From Sphingomonas sp. AR_OL41 (GTDB lineage Bacteria; Pseudomonadota; Alphaproteobacteria; Sphingomonadales; Sphingomonadaceae), in NCBI RefSeq assembly GCF_029911635.1, contig NZ_JARYTI010000033.1:1-54156 (forward strand): a stretch of DNA of 54,156 nucleotides. Direction: 5' to 3'. Below, one piece after another: positions 17,596-25,372 of the stretch. The translations under genes and the position numbers were made by a program. Under the pieces are notes generated by a model. It saw nothing but the letters and a program-made list of their open reading frames with translations, was not told the origin of the DNA and searched no databases. Each line of letters opens with the position of its first letter. Position 1 is the stretch's first letter.

Positions 17596-17789
17596 GAAAG
17601 CTACTCGTTCAGGGCGGCATGGGGCCGCGCGTCAGCTGGTCGGCCGGCGAAGCGGCCGCACGAAGGCGGGAACGAGGTGGCCGGTGACGGGCAATCACGA
17701 ACGGCGGGAGGCGGGCGACATGCTCGTCACCCGATTGGATTCCGCTGCTTGGATCATGGCGGCGCGTGATGACGCGACACCCCACCTCG

Positions 17790-18224
17790 TCAGCGCAGTG
17801 CGGGTGGTCCGCGCAAGGGAGGGCGCAAAAAGGCCCAGATCGGCCGCCGCGCGATCGGTGTGAAAAGTACGCCGAGCGCGACGATCGCCGCCAGCGCGAT
17901 CGCCAGCTGAATGACATCGGCACCGCCGAGACCTGGCGCGGCGAGGCCGGCAAAGGCGCAGGGCGCTTCATGCTTGCCGGGCGCGTCGTGATCGCCGCCC
18001 GGCATGGCCATGCCGGGCATCGCCACGGTGGCGGTCATCGGGCCGCTGCCCGAGCAGATTACGATGGTCACACCCGTGGCGCCGAACACCGGCATGAAGC
18101 CGGCCGGGACAAGCACCTTCATGGCCAGGGCAAGCGTCACCATCAACCAGGCCAGGCGCGCGTGCCGGCGGAAGAGATGTCGCATACCCCGCATCAGCGC
18201 GCCGTAGCGGCTGCGATCCACCAT
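17790..18224 (-). CDS. DUF2946-like small membrane protein
   Basis: The 144-residue protein has an N-terminal helix ('LAWLMVTLALAMKVLVPAGFM'), a Met/His/Cys-rich loop ('MPGMAMPGGDHDAPGKHEAPC'), a second helix ('VIQLAIALAAIVALGVLF') and the tail 'PIWAFLRPPLRGPPALR', typical of DUF2946. Such proteins neighbour TonB copper receptors and may bind copper in the periplasm. It precedes the TonB receptor on the same strand by about 195 bases. The start is uncertain: ATGs at 18194 and 18185 are alternatives. Confidence 0.75.
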   Translation of the reverse strand: MVDRSRYGALMRGMRHLFRRHARLAWLMVTLALAMKVLVPAGFMPVFGATGVTIVICSGSGPMTATVAMPGMAMPGGDHDAPGKHEAPCAFAGLAAPGLGGADVIQLAIALAAIVALGVLFTPIARRPIWAFLRPPLRGPPALR

Positions 18225-18250
18225 GTCATTACCGGCGCGCGCGACCGACG

Positions 18251-18280
18251 AAAAAAGCCCCGGCCGTCTCCGACCGGGGC
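18251..18280 (-). terminator. Rho-independent terminator of the first beta-helix gene
   Basis: The 7-bp stem GCCCCGG/CCGGGGC (18257-18263 and 18274-18280) is followed on the minus strand by a run of six T (18256-18251). It lies about 45 bases after the stop of the beta-helix gene. Confidence 0.85.
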
Positions 18281-18325
18281 CTTGTATTTCGTGAACCTTG
18301 CCGGCTTACCGGCGTCGCCGCGTCG

Positions 18326-19309
18326 TTACTTGTTCGGAATCAGCGACGTAAATGCGCCATCGGTGCCGTTGCCGTCGAGCTGGTTGTTGCCGTAGCTGAA
18401 CAGGCTGCCGCTCTGGAGCGCCGCGACGCCCGTGAGGTTGTTGCTGATCAGGCTGTTGCCGACACGCGCCGTCGATCCGGTGCCGTTGACGATCAAGCCA
18501 AAGCTGCTGCTGTTCGAGACCACCGAATGGTCGAGGATCAGCTTGATCGTACCGGTCGATGGCGGCGACTTGAGCAAAATGCCGTTGGTGTTGCCCGCGA
18601 TGGTCGTGTTGTCGACCGTGGCATTGATCACCGACCCGATGATGTTCACCGTATCGAGCCGCAGGCCGATATTCTGGTTGTTGAGCAAGCGGCTGTTGAC
18701 GATCGTTACATCGGCGGTGATGCCCGCCGCGGGCTGGACCAGAACGCCCCCGGTCAGCGTATCGCTGACGATACCGCCCTCGATGACCGAGACGTTATCC
18801 ATGATCAGCTTGCCGGCCTGGGTGTTGACGAAGTTGACGCCATAACCGTTGCGGAAACCGCCAATCGTCATGTTGCGCAGCGTGACGTTGCCGCCCTGCA
18901 GAACGTAGATACCGTTGACGCCGGCGACACCGGTGCTGCCGAGACCATCGACATAGAGGCCGCTGATCGTCACATAGGTGCCGGCCGGCACGTTGATGAT
19001 GATCGCATTGGTCGCCGCCACCAGGACGCCCGCCTGCGGGTTGTTCTCGCAGATGATCGCGATCGATTTGGTGATGGTCAGGCTGCCAAAGCCGCCCGGA
19101 TCGAGGCAGTTGATCTCGCCGCCCCCTGCCGTCTTGGCGATCGCGCCACCAAAGGTCTTGCACGGTGCGGTGCGGCTGCAGGGATTGGCGTCGTCGCCGA
19201 CCCCCGAGATCCAGGTCCGAGTCGCCTGCGCCGAAGCCGGTGCGGCAAAGCATAATCCAGCCGCGAAAAAGGTACTAAAAATCAGCGCGATACGCTTGAA
19301 TGCCGTCAT
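18326..19309 (-). CDS. Secreted right-handed beta-helix repeat protein (copy 1)
   Basis: The 327-residue protein has a signal peptide (MTAFKRIALI...PASA, cleavage near QATRT), then 'TWISGVGDDANPCSRTAPCKTF' with paired Cys, and a long Asn/Ile/Val/Gly-rich stretch with 'GNVTLRNMTIGGFRNGYGVN', 'DVTIVNSRLLNNQNIGLRLD' and 'NTTIAGNTNGILLKSPPSTG', the pattern of parallel beta-helix (Pectate-lyase-3/NosD-like) rungs. No catalytic residue is assignable; it may bind carbohydrate or be structural. It is a close paralogue of the next gene upstream. A short hairpin may cover its ribosome site. Confidence 0.88.
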   Translation of the reverse strand: MTAFKRIALIFSTFFAAGLCFAAPASAQATRTWISGVGDDANPCSRTAPCKTFGGAIAKTAGGGEINCLDPGGFGSLTITKSIAIICENNPQAGVLVAATNAIIINVPAGTYVTISGLYVDGLGSTGVAGVNGIYVLQGGNVTLRNMTIGGFRNGYGVNFVNTQAGKLIMDNVSVIEGGIVSDTLTGGVLVQPAAGITADVTIVNSRLLNNQNIGLRLDTVNIIGSVINATVDNTTIAGNTNGILLKSPPSTGTIKLILDHSVVSNSSSFGLIVNGTGSTARVGNSLISNNLTGVAALQSGSLFSYGNNQLDGNGTDGAFTSLIPNK

Positions 19310-19313
19310 TAAA

Positions 19314-19333
19314 CCCTCCCGTTTTATTGGGAG
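19314..19333 (-). promoter_or_regulatory. Short hairpin covering the ribosome site of beta-helix copy 1
   Basis: On the minus strand CTCCC (19333-19329) can pair with GGGAG (19320-19316), which is part of the GGGAGGG ribosome site just before the ATG at 19309. The 8-base loop is A-rich. The stem is only 5 bp, so regulation is possible but unproven. Confidence 0.3.
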
Positions 19334-19449
19334 TTAGCATAATCTAAACCATAGTGGTTAGGAAGGCAGCGAGGCGCCCCGCGCTGCATCACTCCGTGCC
19401 CGAACGGCACGAGCTTGACGGGCCGCCCCGGCGGCTCGCCCGAGATGAA

Positions 19450-19479
19450 AGAACCCCGACCGCTTCCGGCCGGGGTTCT
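19450..19479 (-). terminator. Rho-independent terminator of the second beta-helix gene
   Basis: A perfect 9-bp stem, AGAACCCCG (19450-19458) and CGGGGTTCT (19471-19479), lies 25 bases after the stop of the upstream beta-helix gene. The T-tract on the minus strand is weak (TTC), so it may act mainly by stem strength. Confidence 0.75.
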
Positions 19480-19503
19480 TGTTTTGCCGCGTCGCGCGAG
19501 CGC

Positions 19504-20490
19504 TTATTTGGTCGGTATCGCCGTGGTGGTGAAGGTGCCGTCGGTCACGTTACCATCGATCAGATTGTTGCCATAGCTTGAGAGCACAGCATTCTGGATC
19601 GCCTGGACGCCGATGAGGTTGTTGGTGACGAGGCTGTTGCCGACACGCATGGTCGATCCGGCGCCGTTCGTGAACAGTCCCGTATTGCTGTTGTTGGTGA
19701 CAACCGCATGGTCGACGATCAACTTGACGGTCCCGGTCGATGGCGGCGACTTTATCAGGACGCCGTTGGTGTTGCCGGCTAAGGTGCTACCATTGACCGT
19801 CGCATTGATGACCGAGCCCACGGTACCGACGGTGTCGAGGCGCAGACCGACATTTTCGTTGTTGAGCATGCGACTGTTGGTGATCGTGACATTGGCGACG
19901 ATGCCCGCCCCCGGCTTGACCTGAACCCCTCCGGTCAGAAGGTTGCTGGAAATGCCGCTCTCGATGATCGACACATTGTCCATGATCAGCTTGCCGGTTT
20001 GCTGGTTGACGAAATTCACGCCGAAGCCGTTGCGAAAGCCGCTGATCGTCATGTTGCGCAGCGTGATGTTGCCGCCCTGCAGAACCTTGACGCCGTTGGT
20101 ACCCGGGCTGCCCGTGCTGCCGAGCCCGTCGATGTACAGGCCGCTCAGCGTGACATAGGTGCCGGCGGAAACGTTGATGACGATCGCGTCGCTCCCCGAA
20201 ACCAGCACGCCGGCCTGATGGATATTGTCGCAGATCAGTGCGATCGACTTGGTGATCGTGACGGCGCCGTAGCCGGCCGGATCGAGACAGTCGATTTCAC
20301 CGCCCGCATCGGTCTTGGCGATGGCACCGGCGAAGGTGAGGCAGGGCGTGGCACGGCTGCAGTCGTTGCTGTCATCGCCGCTGCCCGACACCCATGTCCG
20401 CGTGGTCTGGGCCGACGCTGCGGGGCTGCACACCATGCCGCAAACGAAAAGCGCCGGCAGAAATTTCGCTATATGGTTGATTTTTTGCAT
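19504..20490 (-). CDS. Secreted right-handed beta-helix repeat protein (copy 2)
   Basis: The 328-residue product starts at 20490 (MQKINHIAKF), with AGAAGG upstream; the longer frame is less likely. It has a signal peptide ending near PAASAQ and the same architecture as its neighbour: 'TWVSGSGDDSNDCSRATPCLTF', 'GNITLRNMTISGFRNGFGVN', 'VNGSTLAGNTNGVLIKSPPS', and 'RVGNSLVTNNLIGVQAIQN'. By eye well over half of positions agree with copy 1, so this is a tandem duplication. Each copy has its own terminator, so they are probably separate units. The function is unknown beyond a secreted beta-helix. Confidence 0.88.
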   Translation of the reverse strand: MQKINHIAKFLPALFVCGMVCSPAASAQTTRTWVSGSGDDSNDCSRATPCLTFAGAIAKTDAGGEIDCLDPAGYGAVTITKSIALICDNIHQAGVLVSGSDAIVINVSAGTYVTLSGLYIDGLGSTGSPGTNGVKVLQGGNITLRNMTISGFRNGFGVNFVNQQTGKLIMDNVSIIESGISSNLLTGGVQVKPGAGIVANVTITNSRMLNNENVGLRLDTVGTVGSVINATVNGSTLAGNTNGVLIKSPPSTGTVKLIVDHAVVTNNSNTGLFTNGAGSTMRVGNSLVTNNLIGVQAIQNAVLSSYGNNLIDGNVTDGTFTTTAIPTK

Positions 20491-20582
20491 GGAACCTTCT
20501 CTTTTGAACCCAACCACCTCATTATAGGGCGGCGGAAATCGAGAAGGTCGCGATAGGTACGGCTACGTATCGATCCGGATGG

Positions 20583-21419
20583 TCAGCCGATTCCGAACGG
20601 CACGACCTTGTTGCCGGCGTCATGCGCGATGTCAGCCGGACCGAGATAGGGCACGCCCATCTCGCCGCACCAGCGCACGATCATCTCGGCGGGCGTGCCC
20701 GACCAGGCCGGCGTGTTGGGCTTGATGTCGACGACCCGACCCAGCCGGATGCCGGCGACACCCTTCAACTGCGTCGCGTGCGCCATGGTGAAAAGCATGC
20801 GGTCGACGCGGTAGAGCGGCTCCGAAACTTCCTCGATCATCAGCACATGGTCGGTCAGGTCGGGCATGTAGGGCGTACCGATCAGCGACGCGAGAATGGC
20901 AAGGTTGAACGCCGCGGTCGGTCGGCCATCGAGGCTCGGCTCGAGCCCGGCGCGATCCTTGCGCACCAGCCAGTCGAGCGAGCGTGTCACCGTGACGTCG
21001 CCACCTTTTCGGTTGAGGTCGATCAGCATCGGACCGTGGACGGGGTGGCCGATCCGCGCGGCGTAAAGCGCGCCGAGCAGGAAGCCCATGTCGGAATAGC
21101 CGACATAGCTCTTGCCGCGCGCCGCGGCGTTGAGCTGTGGGAGCACGGTGTGGAGGATGCGGTTCGACCCGTAACCGCCGCGCGCGAACCAGATCGCGTC
21201 GATCGAGGGATCGTTGGCCAGCTCGACAAAGGCGGCGGCGCGGGCGTCGTCGGGGCCGGCGAAATGGCTGCCGTCATCGAGAAAACATTGCGGGTGGACG
21301 ACGAGCTCGACCATCGGCAGGGTCAGCGCGACGAATGCCTCGGCCTTGGCTGCTGTGCCCGTATCGAGCCGATTGGCCGGCGCGCATACCCCGATCTTCA
21401 CCCGTTCCGTCCTTCGCAT
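20583..21419 (-). CDS. ldcA: LD-carboxypeptidase (S66 family, LdcA-like)
   Basis: The 278-residue protein has the S66 fold with 'RGGYGSNRILHTVLP', the nucleophile Ser in 'YVGYSDMGFLLGAL', Glu in 'HVLMIEEVSEPLYRVDR', and His in 'GPADIAHDAGNKVVPFG', i.e. the Ser-Glu-His triad. LdcA removes the terminal D-Ala from muramoyl tetrapeptide in the cytoplasm during peptidoglycan recycling. No signal peptide is seen. It is divergent from a Mur ligase (next gene) across 49 bases, which fits shared pathway use. Confidence 0.92.
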   Translation of the reverse strand: MRRTERVKIGVCAPANRLDTGTAAKAEAFVALTLPMVELVVHPQCFLDDGSHFAGPDDARAAAFVELANDPSIDAIWFARGGYGSNRILHTVLPQLNAAARGKSYVGYSDMGFLLGALYAARIGHPVHGPMLIDLNRKGGDVTVTRSLDWLVRKDRAGLEPSLDGRPTAAFNLAILASLIGTPYMPDLTDHVLMIEEVSEPLYRVDRMLFTMAHATQLKGVAGIRLGRVVDIKPNTPAWSGTPAEMIVRWCGEMGVPYLGPADIAHDAGNKVVPFGIG

Positions 21420-21468
21420 CGTTGCCGGAGCGCTTGCCCCTCACCGGCCCAAGCGATAGCGCGAGCGA

Positions 21469-22890
21469 ATGGTGGACGGCAAACCCTACTTCTTCGTCGG
21501 TATCGGCGGCTCCGGCATGATGCCGCTGGCAATGATCCTCGCCGGGCGCGGCGCCGAGGTTGCGGGATCGGACCGCACGCTCGACCAGGGGCGGCTGCCG
21601 CGCAAGTTCGACGATCTGCGCGCCAAGGGCGTCGCGCTGTTCGCGCAGGACGGCAGCGGGATCGTTTCCGCCGACCAGATCGTGGTGGCGTCGGCGGCGG
21701 TCGAGGCCAGCGTGCCCGATATCGTCGCGGCCGAGCGGGTCGGTGCGGCGCGCATGACGCGGGCGGCGCTGCTCGCCTCGTTGTTCAACGCCGGCGCGCT
21801 GCCGATCGGCGTCGCTGGAACCTCGGGCAAATCGACCGTGACCGGGATGATCGGCTGGATCCTCCACATCCTCGGCCAGGACCCGACGGTGATGAACGGC
21901 GCGGTGATGAAGAATTTCGTCGGCGACGACACGCCCTATGCCAGCGCCTTGGTCGGGCGCGGGCTGCCCTTTGTCAGCGAGGTCGATGAGAGCGACGGAT
22001 CGATCGCCGGCTACACGCCGAAGATCGCGGTGCTCAACAATGTCAGCCTCGACCACAAGTCATTGGAGGAATTACGGGCGCTGTTCGGCGCCTTCATCGC
22101 CAAGGCGGATACGGCGGTGATCAACATCGACAATGCCGATGGCGCGGCGCTGGCGATGACGCTGCCGGGTGACCGGGTGACCAGCGTCTCGATCGAAGGC
22201 GAAGCGGATCTGGTCGCGAGCAATCTCGCCGAGCGACCTTTCGGCGTCGATTTCGCGCTGACCGAGCGCGGCGGCGGTACCGCGCACGTCAAGCTGCAGG
22301 TGCCCGGGCGGCACAATGTCGCCAACGCGCTGGCCGCGATTGGCGCGGCGCGCGCGGCGGGGATCGCGCTCGACGATGCGGCGAAGGCGATCGGTGGTTT
22401 CGTCGGCCTGCGGCGGCGCATGGAACTGGTCGGCGAGGCCGCGGGCGTGTCGGTGATCGACGATTTCGGGCACAATCCCGACAAGATCGGCGCGACGCTC
22501 GATACGCTCCACGCCTTTCCCGGCCGTTTGCTGCTGCTGTTTCAGCCGCATGGCTATGGCCCGCTCAAGATGATGCGGCGCGAGCTGGTTTCGACCCTCG
22601 CGACGAGGATGAGCGCCGACGACGTGCTGGTACTGCCCGATCCGGTCTATCAGGGAGGCACGGTCGCGCGCGAAGTGACCAGCGCCGACATCGTCGGCGA
22701 CGTCGCGGCGACGGGTGCCGCGGCGCATCACATTGCCGATCGCGCCGCCGCCGCCGCGCATCTCGCCACGATCGCGCAGCGCGGCGATCGCATCGTCGTG
22801 ATGGGCGCGCGCGATGACACGCTCAGCCAGCTCGCCGCCGACATGCTGGCGATGATCGCCGCGAAGGATGGCAAAATCGCCGACGCGTGA
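21469..22890 (+). CDS. Mur ligase family protein, Mpl/MurC-like
   Basis: The 473-residue protein has a MurC-like N-terminal Rossmann domain ('YFFVGIGGSGMMPLAMILAGR'), the ATP P-loop 'GVAGTSGKSTVTGMIGWIL', 'SEVDESDGSIAGYTPKIAVL', 'VPGRHNVANALAAIGAARAAG', 'FVGLRRRMELVGEAAGVSVI' and 'DDFGHNPDKI'. MurC joins L-Ala to UDP-MurNAc, whereas Mpl joins a recycled tripeptide. The divergent ldcA neighbour supports an Mpl-like recycling role, because LdcA generates the tripeptide. It is not located in a dcw cell-wall cluster, which argues against it being the essential murC. The substrate is inferred. Confidence 0.85.
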   Translation: MVDGKPYFFVGIGGSGMMPLAMILAGRGAEVAGSDRTLDQGRLPRKFDDLRAKGVALFAQDGSGIVSADQIVVASAAVEASVPDIVAAERVGAARMTRAALLASLFNAGALPIGVAGTSGKSTVTGMIGWILHILGQDPTVMNGAVMKNFVGDDTPYASALVGRGLPFVSEVDESDGSIAGYTPKIAVLNNVSLDHKSLEELRALFGAFIAKADTAVINIDNADGAALAMTLPGDRVTSVSIEGEADLVASNLAERPFGVDFALTERGGGTAHVKLQVPGRHNVANALAAIGAARAAGIALDDAAKAIGGFVGLRRRMELVGEAAGVSVIDDFGHNPDKIGATLDTLHAFPGRLLLLFQPHGYGPLKMMRRELVSTLATRMSADDVLVLPDPVYQGGTVAREVTSADIVGDVAATGAAAHHIADRAAAAAHLATIAQRGDRIVVMGARDDTLSQLAADMLAMIAAKDGKIADA

Positions 22891-22951
22891 TAGGATAGCG
22901 GTGACGCCCGACGGCGCCGCCTAAGTGAAGATCTCGAAGGGATTCACCGCC

Positions 22952-23206
22952 ATGTTCCGCCGCCTGTTCCTCGACCACCCCGCATCGGTCGGCGAAAGCT
23001 ATACCGAGCATTTCGGCGTGGCATCGCGCTTCGGGTTGAAGATGGTCTCGGGCGGGATGCGTTGCGCGCTCCACGCTGTGCTGCCGTTCCTGTTCAAGAC
23101 CGCCGGCAGCGACACCGTCGCGGCGCTACACGCCGAACTGGTGCTCAAGCGCAGTGCCGCCCGCGCCGCGCAGACGCAGATGAACACCGTGGAATATGTA
23201 ATCTGA
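22952..23206 (+). CDS. DUF6356 family small protein
   Basis: The 84-residue protein 'MFRRLFLDHPASVGESYTEH...' matches the short DUF6356 family of alphaproteobacteria. It has one hydrophobic segment ('GGMRCALHAVLPFLFK') and a charged C-terminus. The ATG at 22952 with GAAGGG upstream was preferred over a GTG at 22925. It follows the Mur ligase by about 60 bases on the same strand. The function is unknown. Confidence 0.8.
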   Translation: MFRRLFLDHPASVGESYTEHFGVASRFGLKMVSGGMRCALHAVLPFLFKTAGSDTVAALHAELVLKRSAARAAQTQMNTVEYVI

Positions 23207-23246
23207 CAGTTATAGTTCCCCGTTTGGGGAGGAAATCAGGCGTTAT

Positions 23247-23714
23247 TCAGCCGACGCATTCGGCGCATTTGCCGCGTACCTCGATCACCGGCCGCTCCGG
23301 CGTGAAGCCCGCCGCGATCGCCGCCGCGCGCACCGCCTTGGTGATATGGTCGTCGTCGAGATGGGTTGTCTGGCCGCATTCGTCGCACACCAGGAAGATG
23401 CAGTCGTGCTCGCAGTCGGGATGCGCATTGGCGACATAGGCGTTCGCGCTCTCCACCTTGCGCGCGAGGTTCGCACCAACGAACAGGTCGAGAATGCGGT
23501 AGACGCTGTTGGCGGCGACGCGCCGCCCTTCCGATTTCGACACGGCCTCGGCAATGTCATAGGCCGAGGCCGGCTTGTCGAAACCGGTCAAAGTCTCGAA
23601 GATGCGCGCGCGCATCGCCGTCCATTGCTCGCCGGCGCGCTCGAGCGTCGCCTGCGCGGCGCGGGCGAGGTCGGCGCCCTGCGGTTCGTAATGCTTGTGC
23701 TGATGCGAGGCCAT
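23247..23714 (-). CDS. zur: Fur family transcriptional regulator, probably Zur
   Basis: The 155-residue protein has a Fur-type winged helix ('RARIFETLTGFDKPASAYDI', 'RVAANSVYRILDLFVGANLA') and a metal-binding C-terminal domain with 'NAHPDCEHDCIFLVCDECG' and 'GKCAEC', the two CxxC pairs of the structural zinc site. Zur senses zinc sufficiency and represses zinc-uptake genes. The assignment as Zur rather than Fur rests on the Zur-box-like site upstream of the merC-like gene and on the co-oriented MerC neighbour, 60 bases upstream. Confidence 0.85.
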   Translation of the reverse strand: MASHQHKHYEPQGADLARAAQATLERAGEQWTAMRARIFETLTGFDKPASAYDIAEAVSKSEGRRVAANSVYRILDLFVGANLARKVESANAYVANAHPDCEHDCIFLVCDECGQTTHLDDDHITKAVRAAAIAAGFTPERPVIEVRGKCAECVG

Positions 23715-23774
23715 GCGACGGAATCTAGGCGCGCTCGGGCCCGATCACAAGAGAACGATCGGCAGGCAGAGCGA

Positions 23775-24167
23775 TCAGTAGGTCGCGCGGCGATTGAGAT
23801 CGTGACCAAGCGCGAGGATCGCGACGCCGAGCAGGGTCCACACCGTCTCATAGCCGCCGTCATGCGGCATGGTGATCGCCCCCGCCATCATGCCAAGGCC
23901 GGCCGAACCGACCACGGCGGGCAGCATATAGCCATGGCTCATCACGCCGCGGCCCAGCGCGACGATACCGAACAGCATCGCAAAGCTCAGCCCGACTTCG
24001 TGAATGCGCGGATCGAGCAGACCGCCGGCCGAGGCGGCGAGCGCCAGCAGCAGCGAACTGGCGACGCAATGGATTGCGCACAGCCCCGACAGCCCGATCG
24101 CGAATCGATCGAAGCGCGCTTCCAGCCAGTGGAAAGCGGGGGAATGATTATGGACATGCGCCGTCAT
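23775..24167 (-). CDS. MerC domain protein, probably Zur-regulated
   Basis: The 130-residue membrane protein has a His-containing N-terminus ('MTAHVHNHSPAFHWLEARFD'), about four helices, and the Cys pair of MerC in 'GLSGLCAIHCVASSLLLALA'. MerC proteins are small inner-membrane mercury or soft-metal transporters; here the context points to zinc. It is first in a two-gene operon with zur. A Zur-box-like palindrome lies 31 bases upstream of its ATG. Confidence 0.85.
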   Translation of the reverse strand: MTAHVHNHSPAFHWLEARFDRFAIGLSGLCAIHCVASSLLLALAASAGGLLDPRIHEVGLSFAMLFGIVALGRGVMSHGYMLPAVVGSAGLGMMAGAITMPHDGGYETVWTLLGVAILALGHDLNRRATY

Positions 24168-24197
24168 TGCGGGCGCTATGTGGCATAGATGGCGGCG

Positions 24198-24212
24198 GGT
24201 TACAATATAACA
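24198..24212. promoter_or_regulatory. Zur box
   Basis: GGTTACAATATAACA matches the proteobacterial Zur core TGTTATANTATAACA at 12 of 14 defined positions, with half-sites GTTA and TAAC about a 5-base centre. It sits 31 bases upstream of the merC-like start, where a repressor would block transcription. Confidence 0.75.
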
Positions 24213-24240
24213 TCGACGAATGTGCTAGATGAATCGCGCA

Positions 24241-25203
24241 TTATTGCGCCTGACGGATCGCCTCCTTGACGCTCTCGTCGCGCACCGCGGCGGCGGCCGG
24301 CCGGATGAAGCCGCGCTGGAAGGCCGAGTCGTTGCTCTGCGGTTGCGCATAGCTGTTCGCGACGATCGCCGCGACGACCGGGACCGCGACCCGCATGAAC
24401 TTGTCGAACCCGCTGCTGCCATCATCGGACGCGATGACGGTGAAATCATTGGGATCGGTGTTGGCGAACCGGTACCCTTGGGCGGGAACCCATCGACCCT
24501 CATCGGCTCCCGCGACGAGGTTGGCATAGCTCGGGCTCGGGCGCCCGGGTGTCCAGATGGCACTCGCCAGACTATCGGTGATCGAAAAGGTGTAGCCGGG
24601 GTCGGCGTCCCAATAGCCCTCGGTCTGCGCCGCGGTGACATGGCTATAGAGCGGGTGTCGAACGCCGGGCGTCCAGACCCCCGCCGACAACTGGCCGGGG
24701 GTCGACCAGGCATAACCCGGCTGGGGCAGCCACGAACCTTCGGTCGGGCTGGCAGCGATATGCGCGTAGGTCTGGCTTGCCTGACCGGGATTCCAGTCGA
24801 CGCGCATCTCGGTCGGCGAATCCGAGCGCCAACGATAACCATCGCCGGGTACCCAGTGATCGGCATCCGCGGCGGCAAAGACATTGGGAAAGCCGCTGCT
24901 CTTGATGCCCGGCTGCCAGTGCACGCCTTTCGACATGTCACCATCGCTGTTCCAGACATAGCCGTCGGCCGGCACCCAATTGCCCTCGACTGCGGCCGCG
25001 ACGATATGCGGATCGTCACGATGCGTCGTGCCCTCCGTCCAACTGACGCCCTTTGCGGGGTCCTTCGGATCGATCCAGCTATAGCCCGGTTCAGGCAGCC
25101 ACTTATTGTCCTCCACCTGAAGAACATGCGCCGGTCGCTGCGAACAGCCATCAAGCGTAGCAACGACGACGACCGACAAAAGCAAAACGGCCCAGCGCTT
25201 CAT
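24241..25203 (-). CDS. Lipoprotein with six W-x-P-x-x-GYxW repeats
   Basis: The 320-residue protein starts at 25203 with AGGGGG upstream and has a lipoprotein signal ending TLDGC (Cys20, followed by Ser, so an outer-membrane anchor is likely). The body is six approximately 40-residue repeats of the form [E/D]-x-x-W-x-P-x-x-GY-x-[W/F]...[V/I]-x-W-x-PG...[Y/F]-x-[H/N]-[I/V/L]-x-A. Examples are 'NKWLPEPGYSW', 'GNWVPADGYVW', 'DHWVPGDGYRW', 'GSWLPQPGYAW', 'GYWDADPGYTF' and 'GRWVPAQGYRF'. A Gln/Ala-rich tail follows. I do not recognise the family; a binding or structural surface role is a guess. It is monocistronic. Confidence 0.8.
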   Translation of the reverse strand: MKRWAVLLLSVVVVATLDGCSQRPAHVLQVEDNKWLPEPGYSWIDPKDPAKGVSWTEGTTHRDDPHIVAAAVEGNWVPADGYVWNSDGDMSKGVHWQPGIKSSGFPNVFAAADADHWVPGDGYRWRSDSPTEMRVDWNPGQASQTYAHIAASPTEGSWLPQPGYAWSTPGQLSAGVWTPGVRHPLYSHVTAAQTEGYWDADPGYTFSITDSLASAIWTPGRPSPSYANLVAGADEGRWVPAQGYRFANTDPNDFTVIASDDGSSGFDKFMRVAVPVVAAIVANSYAQPQSNDSAFQRGFIRPAAAAVRDESVKEAIRQAQ

Positions 25204-25372
25204 CGAATTCCCCCTCACGAATCGATTCACCGAACAAATAAACCATCGCCCGCGCACTTTCATGTGGTGAATTCATTCGGCTGTTCGGCTTGGCTAGGCT
25301 CGGCGGCCGACTTCACGAAAGGGCGCCCGCTGCCGAGTCGACGCGCCCGCCGCCAGCGGCTAGAGGCGCGGC

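Noticed and set aside
17596..17789. Possible cobalamin or other riboswitch before the TonB receptor
   Set aside because: No B12-box-like or other recognisable conserved core could be found in the leader on the minus strand.
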